A stretch of 52,500 bases of DNA. Origin: Acidobacteriota bacterium. Lineage in GTDB: Bacteria; Acidobacteriota; Terriglobia; Terriglobales; Acidobacteriaceae. The position numbers were made by a program, and so were the translations under genes. Location: NCBI GenBank assembly GCA_023410055.1, contig JAEYQK010000038.1:1-52500 (forward strand). Direction: 5' to 3'. The notes under the pieces were generated by a model. It was not told where the DNA came from and made no database searches. It saw only the letters and a list, made by a program, of their open reading frames with translations. Numbering within the stretch: position 1 is the stretch's first letter; every line of letters starts with the position of its first letter. Below are positions 9,168-20,952 of the stretch, piece after piece.

Positions 9168-10265
9168 ATGCAGAGACGAGCGTTTATCACAGGAATGGGA
9201 GCTATGGGAGTAGTGGGATCTTTATCGAACATGGGCAATGCACAACAGGGACGCTCAGCACAGGGCGGCGGCGACCACGGGGCATCGGGACTCATGAGTG
9301 CATCTTCGCCCGGAACGATGAAGGGCGAGATGCTGTACCGACCACTTGGGCGCACCGGAGAAAACGTGTCAGCGATAGGCATGGGCGGAGCTCATCTGGG
9401 CCGAAGCAATGTCACGGAGGATCAGGCGATCAAGCTAATTCATGCGGCACTCGACCGCGGGCTCAACTTTATGGACAACTCGTGGGACTATAGCGAGGGC
9501 AAAAGCGAAGAACGGATGGGAAAGGCACTGTCGCAGGCAGGGTATCGCCAGAAAGCTTTCCTGATGACGAAGCTCGATGGTCGCACGAAGGATCTCGCGA
9601 TGCAGCAGATCAACGAGTCGCTCTCACGGCTCAAGACGGACCACATCGATCTCATCCAGCACCACGAAATTATTCGCTACGACGATCCGGACCGCGTCTT
9701 CGCACAAGGTGGCGCAATGGAGGCGACTCTGGAAGCGAAGAAGGCAGGAAAGGTGCGCTACATCGGCTTTACCGGGCACAAAGATCCGCGCATTCACCTG
9801 TACATGCTCGAAGTTGCTGCCAAGCATGGCTTCCATTTCGATACCGTGCAGATGCCACTCAACGTCATGGACGCGCACTATCGCAGCTTTGCGCACATGG
9901 TGGTCCCGAAAGCGGTCGAGCAACAGATCGGTGTTCTGGGAATGAAGTCGATGGGTGACGCGATCATCCTGAAGAGCAAGACCGTGAATGCAATCGAATG
10001 TCTTCAGTACGCGATGAATCTGCCCACGTCGGTAGTCATCACGGGGATCGACAAACCAGAGATACTGGAGCAGGCATTCCAGGCGGCGAAGACCTTTAAG
10101 CTCATGAACGAACAACAAGTCGCTGCATTGCTCGCGAAAACGCAACAGGCAGCGATGGCAGGGGAATACGAGCTCTTCAAAACGTCAGCGCATTTTGATT
10201 CAACGGCGAAGCACCCGGAGTGGCTCGGCGGAGAGTCGCCGGAAGTGCAAAAGCTGGCGTCTTAA
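9168..10265 (+). CDS. Aldo/keto reductase with twin-arginine signal
   Basis: The 365-residue product has an MQRRAFITGMGAMG N-terminus, a twin-arginine-type signal, then a Gly/Ser/Gln-rich linker and an aldo/keto reductase barrel from about residue 55. The catalytic tetrad is visible as Asp103 and Tyr108 (FMDNSWDYSEGKSE), Lys135 (MTKLDG) and His165/166 (LIQHHEI). It should use NADPH to reduce aldehydes or ketones; periplasmic export with a bound cofactor is inferred from the Tat-like signal. The ATG at 9168 is preceded by GAAGGA at a good distance; an in-frame ATG at 9105 would bury the signal and is rejected. Confidence 0.88.
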   Translation: MQRRAFITGMGAMGVVGSLSNMGNAQQGRSAQGGGDHGASGLMSASSPGTMKGEMLYRPLGRTGENVSAIGMGGAHLGRSNVTEDQAIKLIHAALDRGLNFMDNSWDYSEGKSEERMGKALSQAGYRQKAFLMTKLDGRTKDLAMQQINESLSRLKTDHIDLIQHHEIIRYDDPDRVFAQGGAMEATLEAKKAGKVRYIGFTGHKDPRIHLYMLEVAAKHGFHFDTVQMPLNVMDAHYRSFAHMVVPKAVEQQIGVLGMKSMGDAIILKSKTVNAIECLQYAMNLPTSVVITGIDKPEILEQAFQAAKTFKLMNEQQVAALLAKTQQAAMAGEYELFKTSAHFDSTAKHPEWLGGESPEVQKLAS

Positions 10266-10298
10266 AGACAGTGGCCAGTGGTTAGTGATTCGGAGTTC

Positions 10299-10335
10299 AT
10301 AAAAGAAAAGCGAGTGATCAAACTGACCACTCGCT
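10299..10335 (-). terminator. Rho-independent terminator of bamD
   Basis: Read on the minus strand, arms AGCGAGTG and CACTCGCT form an 8-bp stem with an 11-base loop, followed by TTTCTTTTATG. It lies about 20 bases beyond the bamD stop codon. Confidence 0.7.
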
Positions 10336-10356
10336 ACTAGAGACTGATCACATTTG

Positions 10357-11835
10357 CTAGAACGGGTTCAACTTCCCAAGTCCGGATTTCTTCTTTTTCT
10401 TGGAAGAGCTGCTGTTCTTGTCATCCGCTGACGTTTGCGCATGCGGGGAGTCGTTTGCTGAGCTATTTACATCGTTGACCTGCGCTGGGGGAATCGCTGT
10501 GGCAGGGTCACTGCCGCCGCTCGCCGATGGCTGATTCGAATTGGCAGGCTGTTGCGTGGCGGCAGGTTGTGCCTGTGCGTTGGAGGGTTGTCCACCAGTA
10601 ACCGGCAGTTCAGCAATACCGTTGTCAGAAGCCGGAGCGGACTGATTCACCTGTTCGGTAGGCGCCCCGCCAGTGGTCGAAGCGCCAGTGGCAGGCGTTT
10701 CTTCCGAACGAGGCGGAGCCTGGTTCTCAGCAGGAGTATCAGTGCCGACTTGAACCGTGACTGACTTCGAGTCCGAACCGGTAGATTCACCCATGACGTT
10801 GGCCGCGTGCTTCATAAACTCGGGAGCACTGGTCGGCATCGGGTCAGTCATCGTGGGTTCGCCAACTCGGCTCGTCTGTGCCACGCTCGGCCCCTTGTGA
10901 ATGATGCTTTTGAACCGAGCCATGAAGGAGTCTTTGCCGCGGCTCTCTTCCTCTGCCTTGTTTTGAGCGATCGCCTCAGGCGTCGCATTCGGGATCGGAC
11001 GATGCATCCCCTGCAACTCTTGTTTGGCGGCGACGGCGCGTTCAGAAACCGGATAGCGGGTCAAGATTCTCGCATAGGCGTTGGCAGCCTTATCCTGAAG
11101 CTCCTTGATCAGTTGTCCCTTCTTTACCTCAGTGACCCTGGTGGCACGGATCAAGTCAACTTCGCGTTCATACGCCTGGCCCAACGTGTACAAGGACTCG
11201 TCGGCGCCGCTGAACAGTGGATAGGACTGAACTACCGATTCAAGCCGTGCGATTGCAGCCGGATATGCCTGTCTTACGAAATAGAAGTGCCCGATGAGGA
11301 ATTCGCGCTGTGCCAGAACTTCCTGCACCTCGCGTAGCCGCGCCTTTGCCTCCGGAACCAGTTTGGAATCCGGGAACTCCTGGATCATGTTACGGTAAGC
11401 TTCTTCGGCGCGTTTTGCGTGCGTGAAGTCGCGATCAGCTTTTTCCATCTGGTCATAATGGATCTTGCCGATCTTCATCTGCGCTTCGGCAGCCTCGGGC
11501 ATGTTCGGGAAGAATGTCCTGAAGTCGTTGTATTCGTTCTCCGCCTGTGCCATCGCCGCCGACCCGCCTTCGGCGTACCACGAATCACCAACGGCCAGTT
11601 TGGCGCGAGCCACGAACTCCGAATCCGGATACGTATTGATAAGCGTTTGTAGCGTCATCCGCGCAACTTCAAACTTGTTGTGCTTCATCGCGTCCATCGC
11701 TCGATCAAACAGCACCTTATCGGGTTGCTGCGAATTAACGTTGGCGATCGGGTTCTTGACCTTCTTGTTGTGGCAGCCCGCGAGACCGGCGATGACTAGC
11801 GCACTGAGGACGATGACAAGTAAACGACGATACAT
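10357..11835 (-). CDS. bamD: Outer membrane assembly lipoprotein BamD-like
   Basis: The 492-residue protein begins with a lipoprotein signal whose lipobox is LAGC (Cys21). Residues about 40-270 are tetratricopeptide-like repeats of the YfiO/BamD type (FDRAMDAMKHNKFEVARM, YPDSEFVARAKLAVGDSWY, FPDSKLVPEAKARL). BamD binds BamA and helps fold beta-barrel proteins into the outer membrane. Family members are usually about 240-280 residues; this one carries an extra 200-residue Pro/Ser/Gln/Thr-rich tail ending in KKKKKSGLGKLNPF, which looks disordered and periplasmic. The gene follows rpe by 25 bp and probably shares its transcript, ending at the hairpin at 10299-10335. Confidence 0.88.
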   Translation of the reverse strand: MYRRLLVIVLSALVIAGLAGCHNKKVKNPIANVNSQQPDKVLFDRAMDAMKHNKFEVARMTLQTLINTYPDSEFVARAKLAVGDSWYAEGGSAAMAQAENEYNDFRTFFPNMPEAAEAQMKIGKIHYDQMEKADRDFTHAKRAEEAYRNMIQEFPDSKLVPEAKARLREVQEVLAQREFLIGHFYFVRQAYPAAIARLESVVQSYPLFSGADESLYTLGQAYEREVDLIRATRVTEVKKGQLIKELQDKAANAYARILTRYPVSERAVAAKQELQGMHRPIPNATPEAIAQNKAEEESRGKDSFMARFKSIIHKGPSVAQTSRVGEPTMTDPMPTSAPEFMKHAANVMGESTGSDSKSVTVQVGTDTPAENQAPPRSEETPATGASTTGGAPTEQVNQSAPASDNGIAELPVTGGQPSNAQAQPAATQQPANSNQPSASGGSDPATAIPPAQVNDVNSSANDSPHAQTSADDKNSSSSKKKKKSGLGKLNPF

Positions 11836-11860
11836 TCCTACCTCTGACCGGTTGGATTGA

Positions 11861-12535
11861 TCAGACCTTCAGCAGCGTGGCTTCCCGAGCTGCTCTTAGG
11901 AGATCTTGTGTGTTGCTGGTGGGATTACCGTGACCGAAAACGGCGTTGCCCGACACCAGCACTTCGGCTCCGGCCTGGACGATGTCAGCGATCGTGTCCA
12001 GGGCGACGCCACCGTCGATCTCGATGCGGAAATTGGCGCCTTTTGCGTTACGCATCGTGACCAGTTTGCGGATCTTATCCAGAGAAGCACGTATGAACTT
12101 CTGTCCACCAAAGCCCGGGTTCACCGACATGATCAGTACGTAATCGACCATGCCGAGTACCTCGCCCAGTGTCTGCACTGGTGTCGCGGGATTCAGCACC
12201 ACTCCCGGAGATACGCCATGCGACCGGATAAACTCGATTGTCCGGTGCAGGTGGCGACAAGCCTCCTGGTGAACCGAGATCCAGTTTGCCCCGGCATTAG
12301 CGAATGCGGGGATATACTCGTCCGGATTCTCGATCATCAGGTGACAATCGATTGGCACCTTCGTGGCCTTGCGCAGGGAGGCTACAACTGGCGGTCCGAC
12401 AGTAATGTTTGGAACGAAGTGCCCGTCCATGACGTCAACGTGCAGAATCGTACCGCCGCCCTCGACCGCAGCTTGAATCTGCTCTGCCAGATGGGCAAAG
12501 TCCGCCGAAAGAATGGAAGGCGCTATTTCGATCAA
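11861..12535 (-). CDS. rpe: Ribulose-phosphate 3-epimerase
   Basis: The 224-residue TIM-barrel enzyme interconverts ribulose 5-phosphate and xylulose 5-phosphate in the pentose phosphate pathway. It has the family signatures APSILSADF, HVDVMDGHFVPNITVGP, PIDCHLMI, MSVNPGFGGQ and IEIDGGV, including the metal-binding His/Asp residues and the catalytic Asp pair. Length is normal. The start is TTG, as the family N-terminus (IEIAPSILSADF) begins immediately after it and no ATG is available. It is the first gene of an rpe-bamD pair. Confidence 0.95.
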   Translation of the reverse strand: MIEIAPSILSADFAHLAEQIQAAVEGGGTILHVDVMDGHFVPNITVGPPVVASLRKATKVPIDCHLMIENPDEYIPAFANAGANWISVHQEACRHLHRTIEFIRSHGVSPGVVLNPATPVQTLGEVLGMVDYVLIMSVNPGFGGQKFIRASLDKIRKLVTMRNAKGANFRIEIDGGVALDTIADIVQAGAEVLVSGNAVFGHGNPTSNTQDLLRAAREATLLKV

Positions 12536-12647
12536 GGGAGCTTCTCTCGCCTAAATTCTAGCACGTTACCCCGTAATAAACCCCTAGCCGGGCCAATGTC
12601 GCGGTGGCCCGGGAATCCTGCCGTTGTTGGTCGCATCTAAATTGGTC

Positions 12648-13085
12648 ATGACAGGCATGCGGCAGCTGGGGAAAATACCTGTTCTGGCTTTGATGGCTGC
12701 CTGCCTCTTAGGGCTGCCGGTTCGGAAATCTTACGCTACTCCCATCAAACCGGACGTGCGGGAGGTTCTTTCGAGGCCAGCACCGGCACCCAACGCTTTT
12801 CCGTCTGCCCGTGCGGGTTGGGACGGTCCAGAGTTGCCTAGGACCGCCTCCCTGTCGAACGCAACTTACGACCAGTTTGGTCCCGCCGGCACCGCCAGGC
12901 AGGTCCACGATTCGCTTTTGGCAGCATTGATCCCAGACTATCGAGCCCTTGCTGGCCTCATGCTTGTAACGATGTTACTGCGGCGCATCGTTGTTACTCG
13001 TCGCCGCGCGCTGGCAAAGACAGCCAATGCCAGACCCGTGTCATCAATGCCCGCAAAGCCTCAAGCGCCTGAGCGCGCTGCCTAG
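12648..13085 (+). CDS. Hypothetical exported protein with C-terminal membrane segment
   Basis: A 145-residue protein with a probable signal peptide (cleavage near KSYA-TP), a Pro/Ala-rich linker, then a hydrophobic segment (YRALAGLMLVTMLL) and a basic tail (RRIVVTRRRALAK). No domain is recognised. ATG 12648 is preferred over a TTG at 12624. The charge pattern suggests membrane anchoring by the C-terminal segment. It is transcribed divergently from rpe. Confidence 0.65.
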   Translation: MTGMRQLGKIPVLALMAACLLGLPVRKSYATPIKPDVREVLSRPAPAPNAFPSARAGWDGPELPRTASLSNATYDQFGPAGTARQVHDSLLAALIPDYRALAGLMLVTMLLRRIVVTRRRALAKTANARPVSSMPAKPQAPERAA

Positions 13086-13312
13086 ACTCTATCCGCGTAG
13101 AAGGTCCCCTTGTTCTTTGTTCTACCCTGAATCGGACCGAGGGAGCCTTTCATAATCCCACCTGCTCAGGTTACCTTCGGGATGTAACGCTTTGGTAACT
13201 TGCGGCTAGAGCTTCTCGGAACGACACTTAAGCACTATAACCATCAAAGTTTCATTGACTTTGTGGCCCAGTGCAAATTACCTTTCCTGCAACACACGAC
13301 TAAGGATCGACT

Positions 13313-15514
13313 GTGGCGCTGAGAATTCTACTGGCCGACGACAGCATGACTGCCCAGAATATGGGCAAGAAGATCCTGACCGACGCCGGTTTTGAGGTGG
13401 TTACGGTCAGTAACGGAGCTGCGGCTGTAAAGAAGCTCGCTGAGTCAACACCCGATATTGCCATCCTCGACGTCTACATGCCCGGTTACACAGGCCTTGA
13501 AGTCTGTGAGCGCCTCAAGAGCGTGCCCGGAACCGCCCAGGTGCCAGTGCTATTATCGGTCGGCAAGATGGAGCCATTTCGTCCCGAGGACGGAATGAAG
13601 GTCAGGGCCGACGGGGTCATCATCAAGCCTTTCGAGGCCACCGATCTCGTTGCGGTCGTCGAAAAGTTGGCGGAGCGCACATACGGAGCTGGCGCGGACG
13701 CCGCGGGCGCTGTCCCGCCACCGCCACCGCCCGAAGAAGAACAACCTGCTGCAGAAGGTACCGCAGAAGGTCTGGAGACGTTTACACCGGTTGCCACGGC
13801 GCAGCCTGTTCGGCAGGAACCGGGTATCGAGTTTACTTCAGTTAAGGACGCAGAAGCGGCTTCGTTCCAAGCCGCTCCGCAACTCGAGCCCACGGTTTTT
13901 CCGGATAGCCAAGACGTAGCGCCCTTTGCGGTAGCCACTGTTGCTCCACCTCCGCCGCCTCCCCCAGCACCCGTTGCGACGCCGATTGAAGAACCCGCAT
14001 TGATGGAACAAGCGAATGATGTGGAACTGCCGATCGACGAGGCTTCCATTTCGCTTCCGGATGCGCCATTCGAGTTTGAAGAGGCGACGGGTGATGCGTC
14101 TACGGTCATCCTGGAAGAAGTCCCAGTTGAGGGGACCGATCTTCCAGACACCGACATTGATATCGACGCAGACGACCTTTCTTTGGAGACTGAGCAGGTG
14201 GAGGCATCACCCGAAGCCTCGGTTGTTGACGAAGCAGCAGCTCCCGAAGAAGCGCAAGAAGAAGTTGCCGATTGGGCGCCTGTGGCAGTCGCTGCCGAAG
14301 ACGAGCCCATTTCGGAAGAGATCGATCTTGATCTCGAGGCCGAAATGCAGGACGAGGCTGCCGTAACGGAAGCTCCGGTTTCAGAACCGCCAGCAGAGCC
14401 GGTTGCGCCGCCACCGCCGATTCAGCAGGCCGAGCCGTTCCTTTCTCCGCTGGGCAAGACCAGCTTCGACGAACTCGATGCTGTGATGGAGCAGGCACAA
14501 GAACAGCAAGAGGCTGATAGTTTTTCGAACGTGGTAGCGGAAGAAATCCCTGTGCTTGAGCCTATTGCCGAGACTGCGGAAGATGCTCCTGTACTGCTGG
14601 AAGAGACAGATTCAGAGGAGTTCGTCATTCACGAGATGATGAACGACCAGCCCGCGGACGTTTCCGGGATTACGCCGGAAGAGCTAGTTTCTGCCTACGA
14701 GACGACTTCAGAATCCAGCGTGGCGCCGGTCGAGGGAACGGAAGAGACCATCGACGGTGCGATTGTTGAAGAGCCAGTACTGGAGGAGGCCACTGCTTCC
14801 GAGGATGAAGTACTGGAGTTGGGCGCCGACGCTCCCGCACCAGCCGCGCACGATCCCTTAGCGTTTTATGGATTGTCGGATGTGGACCAGGGAGACATCC
14901 TGCAGAATCCAGCCGACACCGACGATGAGCCTATGTTCTCGCTCATCGAAGAAACGGACATAGCGCCGATAGCGTCGGCTCCTGCCGACGAACCACTTCT
15001 TACCGAGGAATCACCTGCTGAGACTTCGGACATTCTCGAAGAAGAGCCAGTAGAGATTGCTCCGACGCCCGAGGAGGAAATCGTGACAGATGTTCCGCCC
15101 CCGGTTGTTCCCGCAGTATCCATGCTGGAAGAAGTGGCAGCGCCCCTTGCCGTTGGTGCCGTAGCGGCAGCCGCAGCGCCGGCGATGGCCATGGCCGCAT
15201 CTCCCGAGCCGGAGCCTTCAGAGTTGGAACCCGAACCTGAGTTCGCAATCGAACCTATCGATGAGCCGGTCTCAGAAATGGTGCTGGCAGAGGAGCCCGT
15301 CGAAGAATCGGTGGCGGAGCCGGTCAGTCCTTTTGAAGAAGATCAGATTGCGCAGACTACTATCGTCGCAGCGCAACCAGCTATCGATTCGGCTATCAAA
15401 GAAGAGCTCCTAAACGGTATGGCCGGACGCGTGGTCGACCGTGTCGTCGATCGCCTCAAGCCTATCCTGACCGTTATGGTCGAGGAGATTCTGGCGGAAG
15501 TGAAAAAGAAGTAA
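13313..15514 (+). CDS. Response regulator with long acidic disordered tail
   Basis: Residues 1-120 form a CheY-like receiver: acidic pocket Asp9/Asp10 (LLADDS), phosphoacceptor Asp53 (ILDVYMPG), and the conserved Lys in IIKPFE. About 560 residues follow that are very rich in Glu, Pro, Ala and Val with no folded domain visible (low-complexity, strongly acidic). The last 40 residues form a predicted amphipathic helix (IKEELLNGMAGRVVDRVVDRL ending in EEILAEVKKK). There is no DNA-binding or enzymatic output domain. The start is GTG with AAGGA 6 bases upstream. By analogy with scaffold-type receivers it may act through protein contacts of the C-terminal helix; this is inference. No kinase gene is adjacent. 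Confidence 0.85.
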   Translation: MALRILLADDSMTAQNMGKKILTDAGFEVVTVSNGAAAVKKLAESTPDIAILDVYMPGYTGLEVCERLKSVPGTAQVPVLLSVGKMEPFRPEDGMKVRADGVIIKPFEATDLVAVVEKLAERTYGAGADAAGAVPPPPPPEEEQPAAEGTAEGLETFTPVATAQPVRQEPGIEFTSVKDAEAASFQAAPQLEPTVFPDSQDVAPFAVATVAPPPPPPPAPVATPIEEPALMEQANDVELPIDEASISLPDAPFEFEEATGDASTVILEEVPVEGTDLPDTDIDIDADDLSLETEQVEASPEASVVDEAAAPEEAQEEVADWAPVAVAAEDEPISEEIDLDLEAEMQDEAAVTEAPVSEPPAEPVAPPPPIQQAEPFLSPLGKTSFDELDAVMEQAQEQQEADSFSNVVAEEIPVLEPIAETAEDAPVLLEETDSEEFVIHEMMNDQPADVSGITPEELVSAYETTSESSVAPVEGTEETIDGAIVEEPVLEEATASEDEVLELGADAPAPAAHDPLAFYGLSDVDQGDILQNPADTDDEPMFSLIEETDIAPIASAPADEPLLTEESPAETSDILEEEPVEIAPTPEEEIVTDVPPPVVPAVSMLEEVAAPLAVGAVAAAAAPAMAMAASPEPEPSELEPEPEFAIEPIDEPVSEMVLAEEPVEESVAEPVSPFEEDQIAQTTIVAAQPAIDSAIKEELLNGMAGRVVDRVVDRLKPILTVMVEEILAEVKKK

Positions 15515-15527
15515 GACTCTCAGTTTC

Positions 15528-15607
15528 GAATTGTGAATTCCGAGTTTTGAATGAAGCGTGAAGCTCCGCAGCTGCAAGCTTCATTCAAAACTCAAAACTC
15601 ACAATTC
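15528..15607. repeat. Long imperfect inverted repeat after response regulator
   Basis: Two 30-base arms (15528-15557 and 15578-15607) pair imperfectly: GAATTGTGA opens one and TCACAATTC closes the other, with GCTTCATTCAAAACTC opposing GAGTTTTGAATGAAGC. The 20-base loop is GC-richer. It is far larger than a normal terminator and lacks a T-run; it may be a decayed miniature element or an mRNA 3' structure. Confidence 0.7.
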
Positions 15608-15699
15608 AATCTCCTCTCGCCACTGGTCACTAACCATTCCCCACTCGTCTCTTCTGCTAAACTGAACAATTCACATCACATAGGTAGTCATAGCTAAAC

Positions 15700-18633
<2,934 letters not shown>

Positions 18634-18667
18634 AAGGTCGTTAGTTTGACTGTTAGCCTTTTATCGA

Positions 18668-18733
18668 TTTCGTAGCACCGGACTCCGGCCCGCCACCGTC
18701 ACGCAAGGGACGGCCCGAAGTAGCCCGGCACGG
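18668..18733. repeat. Composite palindromic repeat downstream of valS
   Basis: It contains a CCGGACTCCGG palindrome resembling the valS tandem unit, then AGGGACGGCCCGAA (18706-18719) and TAGCCCGGCACGG (18721-18733). The latter two match, inverted, the blocks at 4110-4170. Confidence 0.6.
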
Positions 18734-18748
18734 TAGTCTCCGTTCAGA

Positions 18749-19201
18749 ATGGTAAGCATGGCCTTCGAAATCAAGTTCTTCATTCGACCCCGGGTCGTGG
18801 ATGACGACGGAGTCTTCAAGTGGGGACTCATTCGCCTTGGCGACTTGAGCGAGCGCTTTTTATCGACTCTCCACGATTGGCGCGTGGCAAACTACAAGCG
18901 ACAGTGGAAAGAAGCCATAACCGCCCTCGTGGACGGCGCAGAAAAGGGAGCGCTTGTGACTGATTTTTCGAATCCGGACAAAGGAGGCATTATTACCTGG
19001 TGGCCAATGTATCGAGACGGCACCAAAGTCTTCGTCCAGAATCAGCTGCTCTTTCCATGGGTGGCTCCCAAACCGTTCAGTCTCGAGAAGGCAATCACAA
19101 ACATCGGCCCTTTTGAGACGACCAGCGAAGACTCTGGGCACCCAATTTCCACCTGGCAAGTATCAATCAAAGATCTGGAGACGTTTGCTTCGACATACTG
19201 A
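18749..19201 (+). CDS. Small soluble protein, possibly immunity-protein-like
   Basis: A 150-residue protein without signal or membrane segment, rich in Trp, Phe and acidic residues (RQWKEAITALVDGAEKGALVTDF; GIITWWPMYRDGTKVFVQNQLLFPW). The layout faintly resembles small CdiI-type immunity proteins that follow contact-dependent toxin genes, but no toxin gene is in the window and I cannot confirm the family. It sits alone between valS and nadC. ATG 18749 is used; an ATG three codons later is possible. Confidence 0.7.
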   Translation: MVSMAFEIKFFIRPRVVDDDGVFKWGLIRLGDLSERFLSTLHDWRVANYKRQWKEAITALVDGAEKGALVTDFSNPDKGGIITWWPMYRDGTKVFVQNQLLFPWVAPKPFSLEKAITNIGPFETTSEDSGHPISTWQVSIKDLETFASTY

Positions 19202-19233
19202 GTACCGAGTACTGAGTACCATTAACTGACTTT

Positions 19234-20112
19234 ATGGACTGGAATTCTCGCCGCGCAACCGCAATCATCGAACGCGCGCTGATGGAAGATAAAGCCACCA
19301 GCGACGCAACCAGCTACGCTTGTGTCGATCCGCGTCAGCAGGCCACGGCCGTCGTGCTGGCCAAGCAGGACTTCGTACTCGCCGGCGTTGGCGTGATCGA
19401 ACGCGTATTCGAAGTTTTTGCCGCGTTTGATGGCACCGTAATGGACTACCCGAACATCACCATCAACCCGGAGATGTTCGACGGCGCGCGTGTGCGCAAT
19501 GGCGACCACATCGCCTACATACAGCACAATGCCCGCGTGATTCTCTCCTGCGAACGCGTGCTGCTCAACATTCTTCAGCGCATGGGTGGCATCGCGCTCG
19601 AAGCCAGCAAGTACGTCGAAGCCATCGCCGGAACGAAAGCAGTCATCCTGGACACGCGCAAAACCGTGCCCGGCCTGCGCGTGCTCGACAAGTACGCCGT
19701 CAAATGCGGCGGCGCGACGAACCATCGCTTTGATTTGGCCGATGGCATTCTCATCAAGAACAACCACATCGCCATCGCCGGAGGCATTGTCAACGCGCTT
19801 CAGAACGTACACCACAACCGCCGTGGCGAACTGCAGATTCAGGTCGAAGTCCGCAGCTTGCAGGAATTGGAAGAAGCTCTCGACAACGGCGCCGAGCGAA
19901 TCCTGCTCGACAACATGACACCCGACCAGTGTGCCCAGGCCGTACGCCGTGTCGCAGCCCATCCGCACCACATTCCGCTGGAAGCAAGCGGCGGCATCAC
20001 GCTCGAAAACGTTCGTGCCTACGCAGAGTCAGGAGTGGATTTCATCTCGATCGGCGCTCTGACGCACTCTGTGAAGGCGGTGGATATCAGCCTGCGGGTG
20101 ATGAACCAGTAG
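19234..20112 (+). CDS. nadC: Nicotinate-nucleotide pyrophosphorylase (carboxylating)
   Basis: The 292-residue enzyme converts quinolinate and PRPP to nicotinate mononucleotide, CO2 and pyrophosphate in NAD synthesis. Conserved blocks are RVLLNILQRMGGIA, ILDTRKTVPGLR (about 138-149), KYAVKCGGATNHR, DGILIKNNHI, EVRSLQELEEAL and EASGGI. Length is normal. nadA and nadB are not in the window. A hairpin and T-run at 20152-20210 may end its transcript. Confidence 0.96.
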   Translation: MDWNSRRATAIIERALMEDKATSDATSYACVDPRQQATAVVLAKQDFVLAGVGVIERVFEVFAAFDGTVMDYPNITINPEMFDGARVRNGDHIAYIQHNARVILSCERVLLNILQRMGGIALEASKYVEAIAGTKAVILDTRKTVPGLRVLDKYAVKCGGATNHRFDLADGILIKNNHIAIAGGIVNALQNVHHNRRGELQIQVEVRSLQELEEALDNGAERILLDNMTPDQCAQAVRRVAAHPHHIPLEASGGITLENVRAYAESGVDFISIGALTHSVKAVDISLRVMNQ

Positions 20113-20151
20113 ATTTGTTGATTTGATGACTTGTTGATTTGTTGAGTTGAC

Positions 20152-20210
20152 GATCGGATGGCCTGATTCAGATCATCCGATCAACCGATCAACTGATCAC
20201 CCGATTTTTT
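20152..20210 (+). terminator. Possible terminator region of nadC
   Basis: A 9-bp stem GATCGGATG/CATCCGATC (20152-20160 and 20174-20182) is followed, after 22 bases of GATCAAC-type direct repeats, by T6 at 20205-20210. The distance to the T-run is longer than usual, so the call is tentative. The segment just before it (20113-20150) is a TTTGTTGAT-type direct repeat. Confidence 0.4.
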
Positions 20211-20779
20211 CAGTGTTCTCTTCCGAAGGCAGCGTTGTAGCCCGCCTCGTACGCTCTCCGGTCATCTTCATTTTTGAAATTCCGGTTGTGGTCGCGGCGG
20301 CTGTTCATATCACGGTCGTGCCTGCCGTCCTGATAGCCAAGTTTGTAGAACTTCGAGCTCGTGTAGTCTTCGCTGGATGAAACGCGGCTGTGGTTGTTGT
20401 CGCTGTCCTTGCCCCAGCCCTGATCGTCGGCCCGGTTCTGGTCGTCACGATCTTTGCTGCTAGGGTTCTTGTCGCTGCCCTCCCAGGCGCCATTCTGATC
20501 GCGATCACGATCGCGGTCCTGTCCGCTCTGAGACGTGCTGTCACGATCCTGCCCGGACTGGCCCTGTCCTGAGGTGTAAGTCCCATGATCGCGGGTCTGC
20601 CCTTGCTGGTTTTGGTCTTCCGACCACGGACGCGACTGGTTCTGGTCATCACGATCCTGAGTACGCGACGTGCTGTCCTGCCCCTGGTACGTACCACTTT
20701 GCTGCGCCATGACGGGCAAGACGGGAGTAGTGGCCAATCCAGCCGTTAGTGCCAGAACATAGAGTCTATTCGTTCTCAT
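20210..20779 (-). CDS. Exported Asp/Arg/Gln/Ser-rich low-complexity protein
   Basis: The 189-residue product has a signal peptide (residues 1-25, ending PVMA) and a middle built of QDRD, DRDDQNQ and SGQ motifs that looks disordered and highly charged. The C-terminal 40 residues are more regular (SSKFYKLGYQDGRHDRDM; DDRRAYEAGYNAAFG), with two YxxGYxxG-like half-repeats. No domain is recognised. It is probably periplasmic or secreted; function unknown. It stands alone. Confidence 0.75.
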   Translation of the reverse strand: MRTNRLYVLALTAGLATTPVLPVMAQQSGTYQGQDSTSRTQDRDDQNQSRPWSEDQNQQGQTRDHGTYTSGQGQSGQDRDSTSQSGQDRDRDRDQNGAWEGSDKNPSSKDRDDQNRADDQGWGKDSDNNHSRVSSSEDYTSSKFYKLGYQDGRHDRDMNSRRDHNRNFKNEDDRRAYEAGYNAAFGREH

Positions 20780-20952
20780 TGCCTACCTCGCTAAACGGCG
20801 AACGGATCCAACGCTCTGACCGGATCCGGTCACCTTAGGATTTGGTTTAGACGAAGGGCTCAAGAGTGAGATGCGAGCGACTTCAAGGTGGACAATGTTG
20901 CTCGTCAGATTCGAGAGAAGTCAGAGTGAGTGCCCGCGGTGGACCAACGCAG

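Noticed and set aside
13486..14310. 274-codon minus-strand Ser/Ala-rich frame
   Set aside because: A shadow of the acidic tail of the response regulator; GAA/GAG codons read backwards give Ser and Phe.
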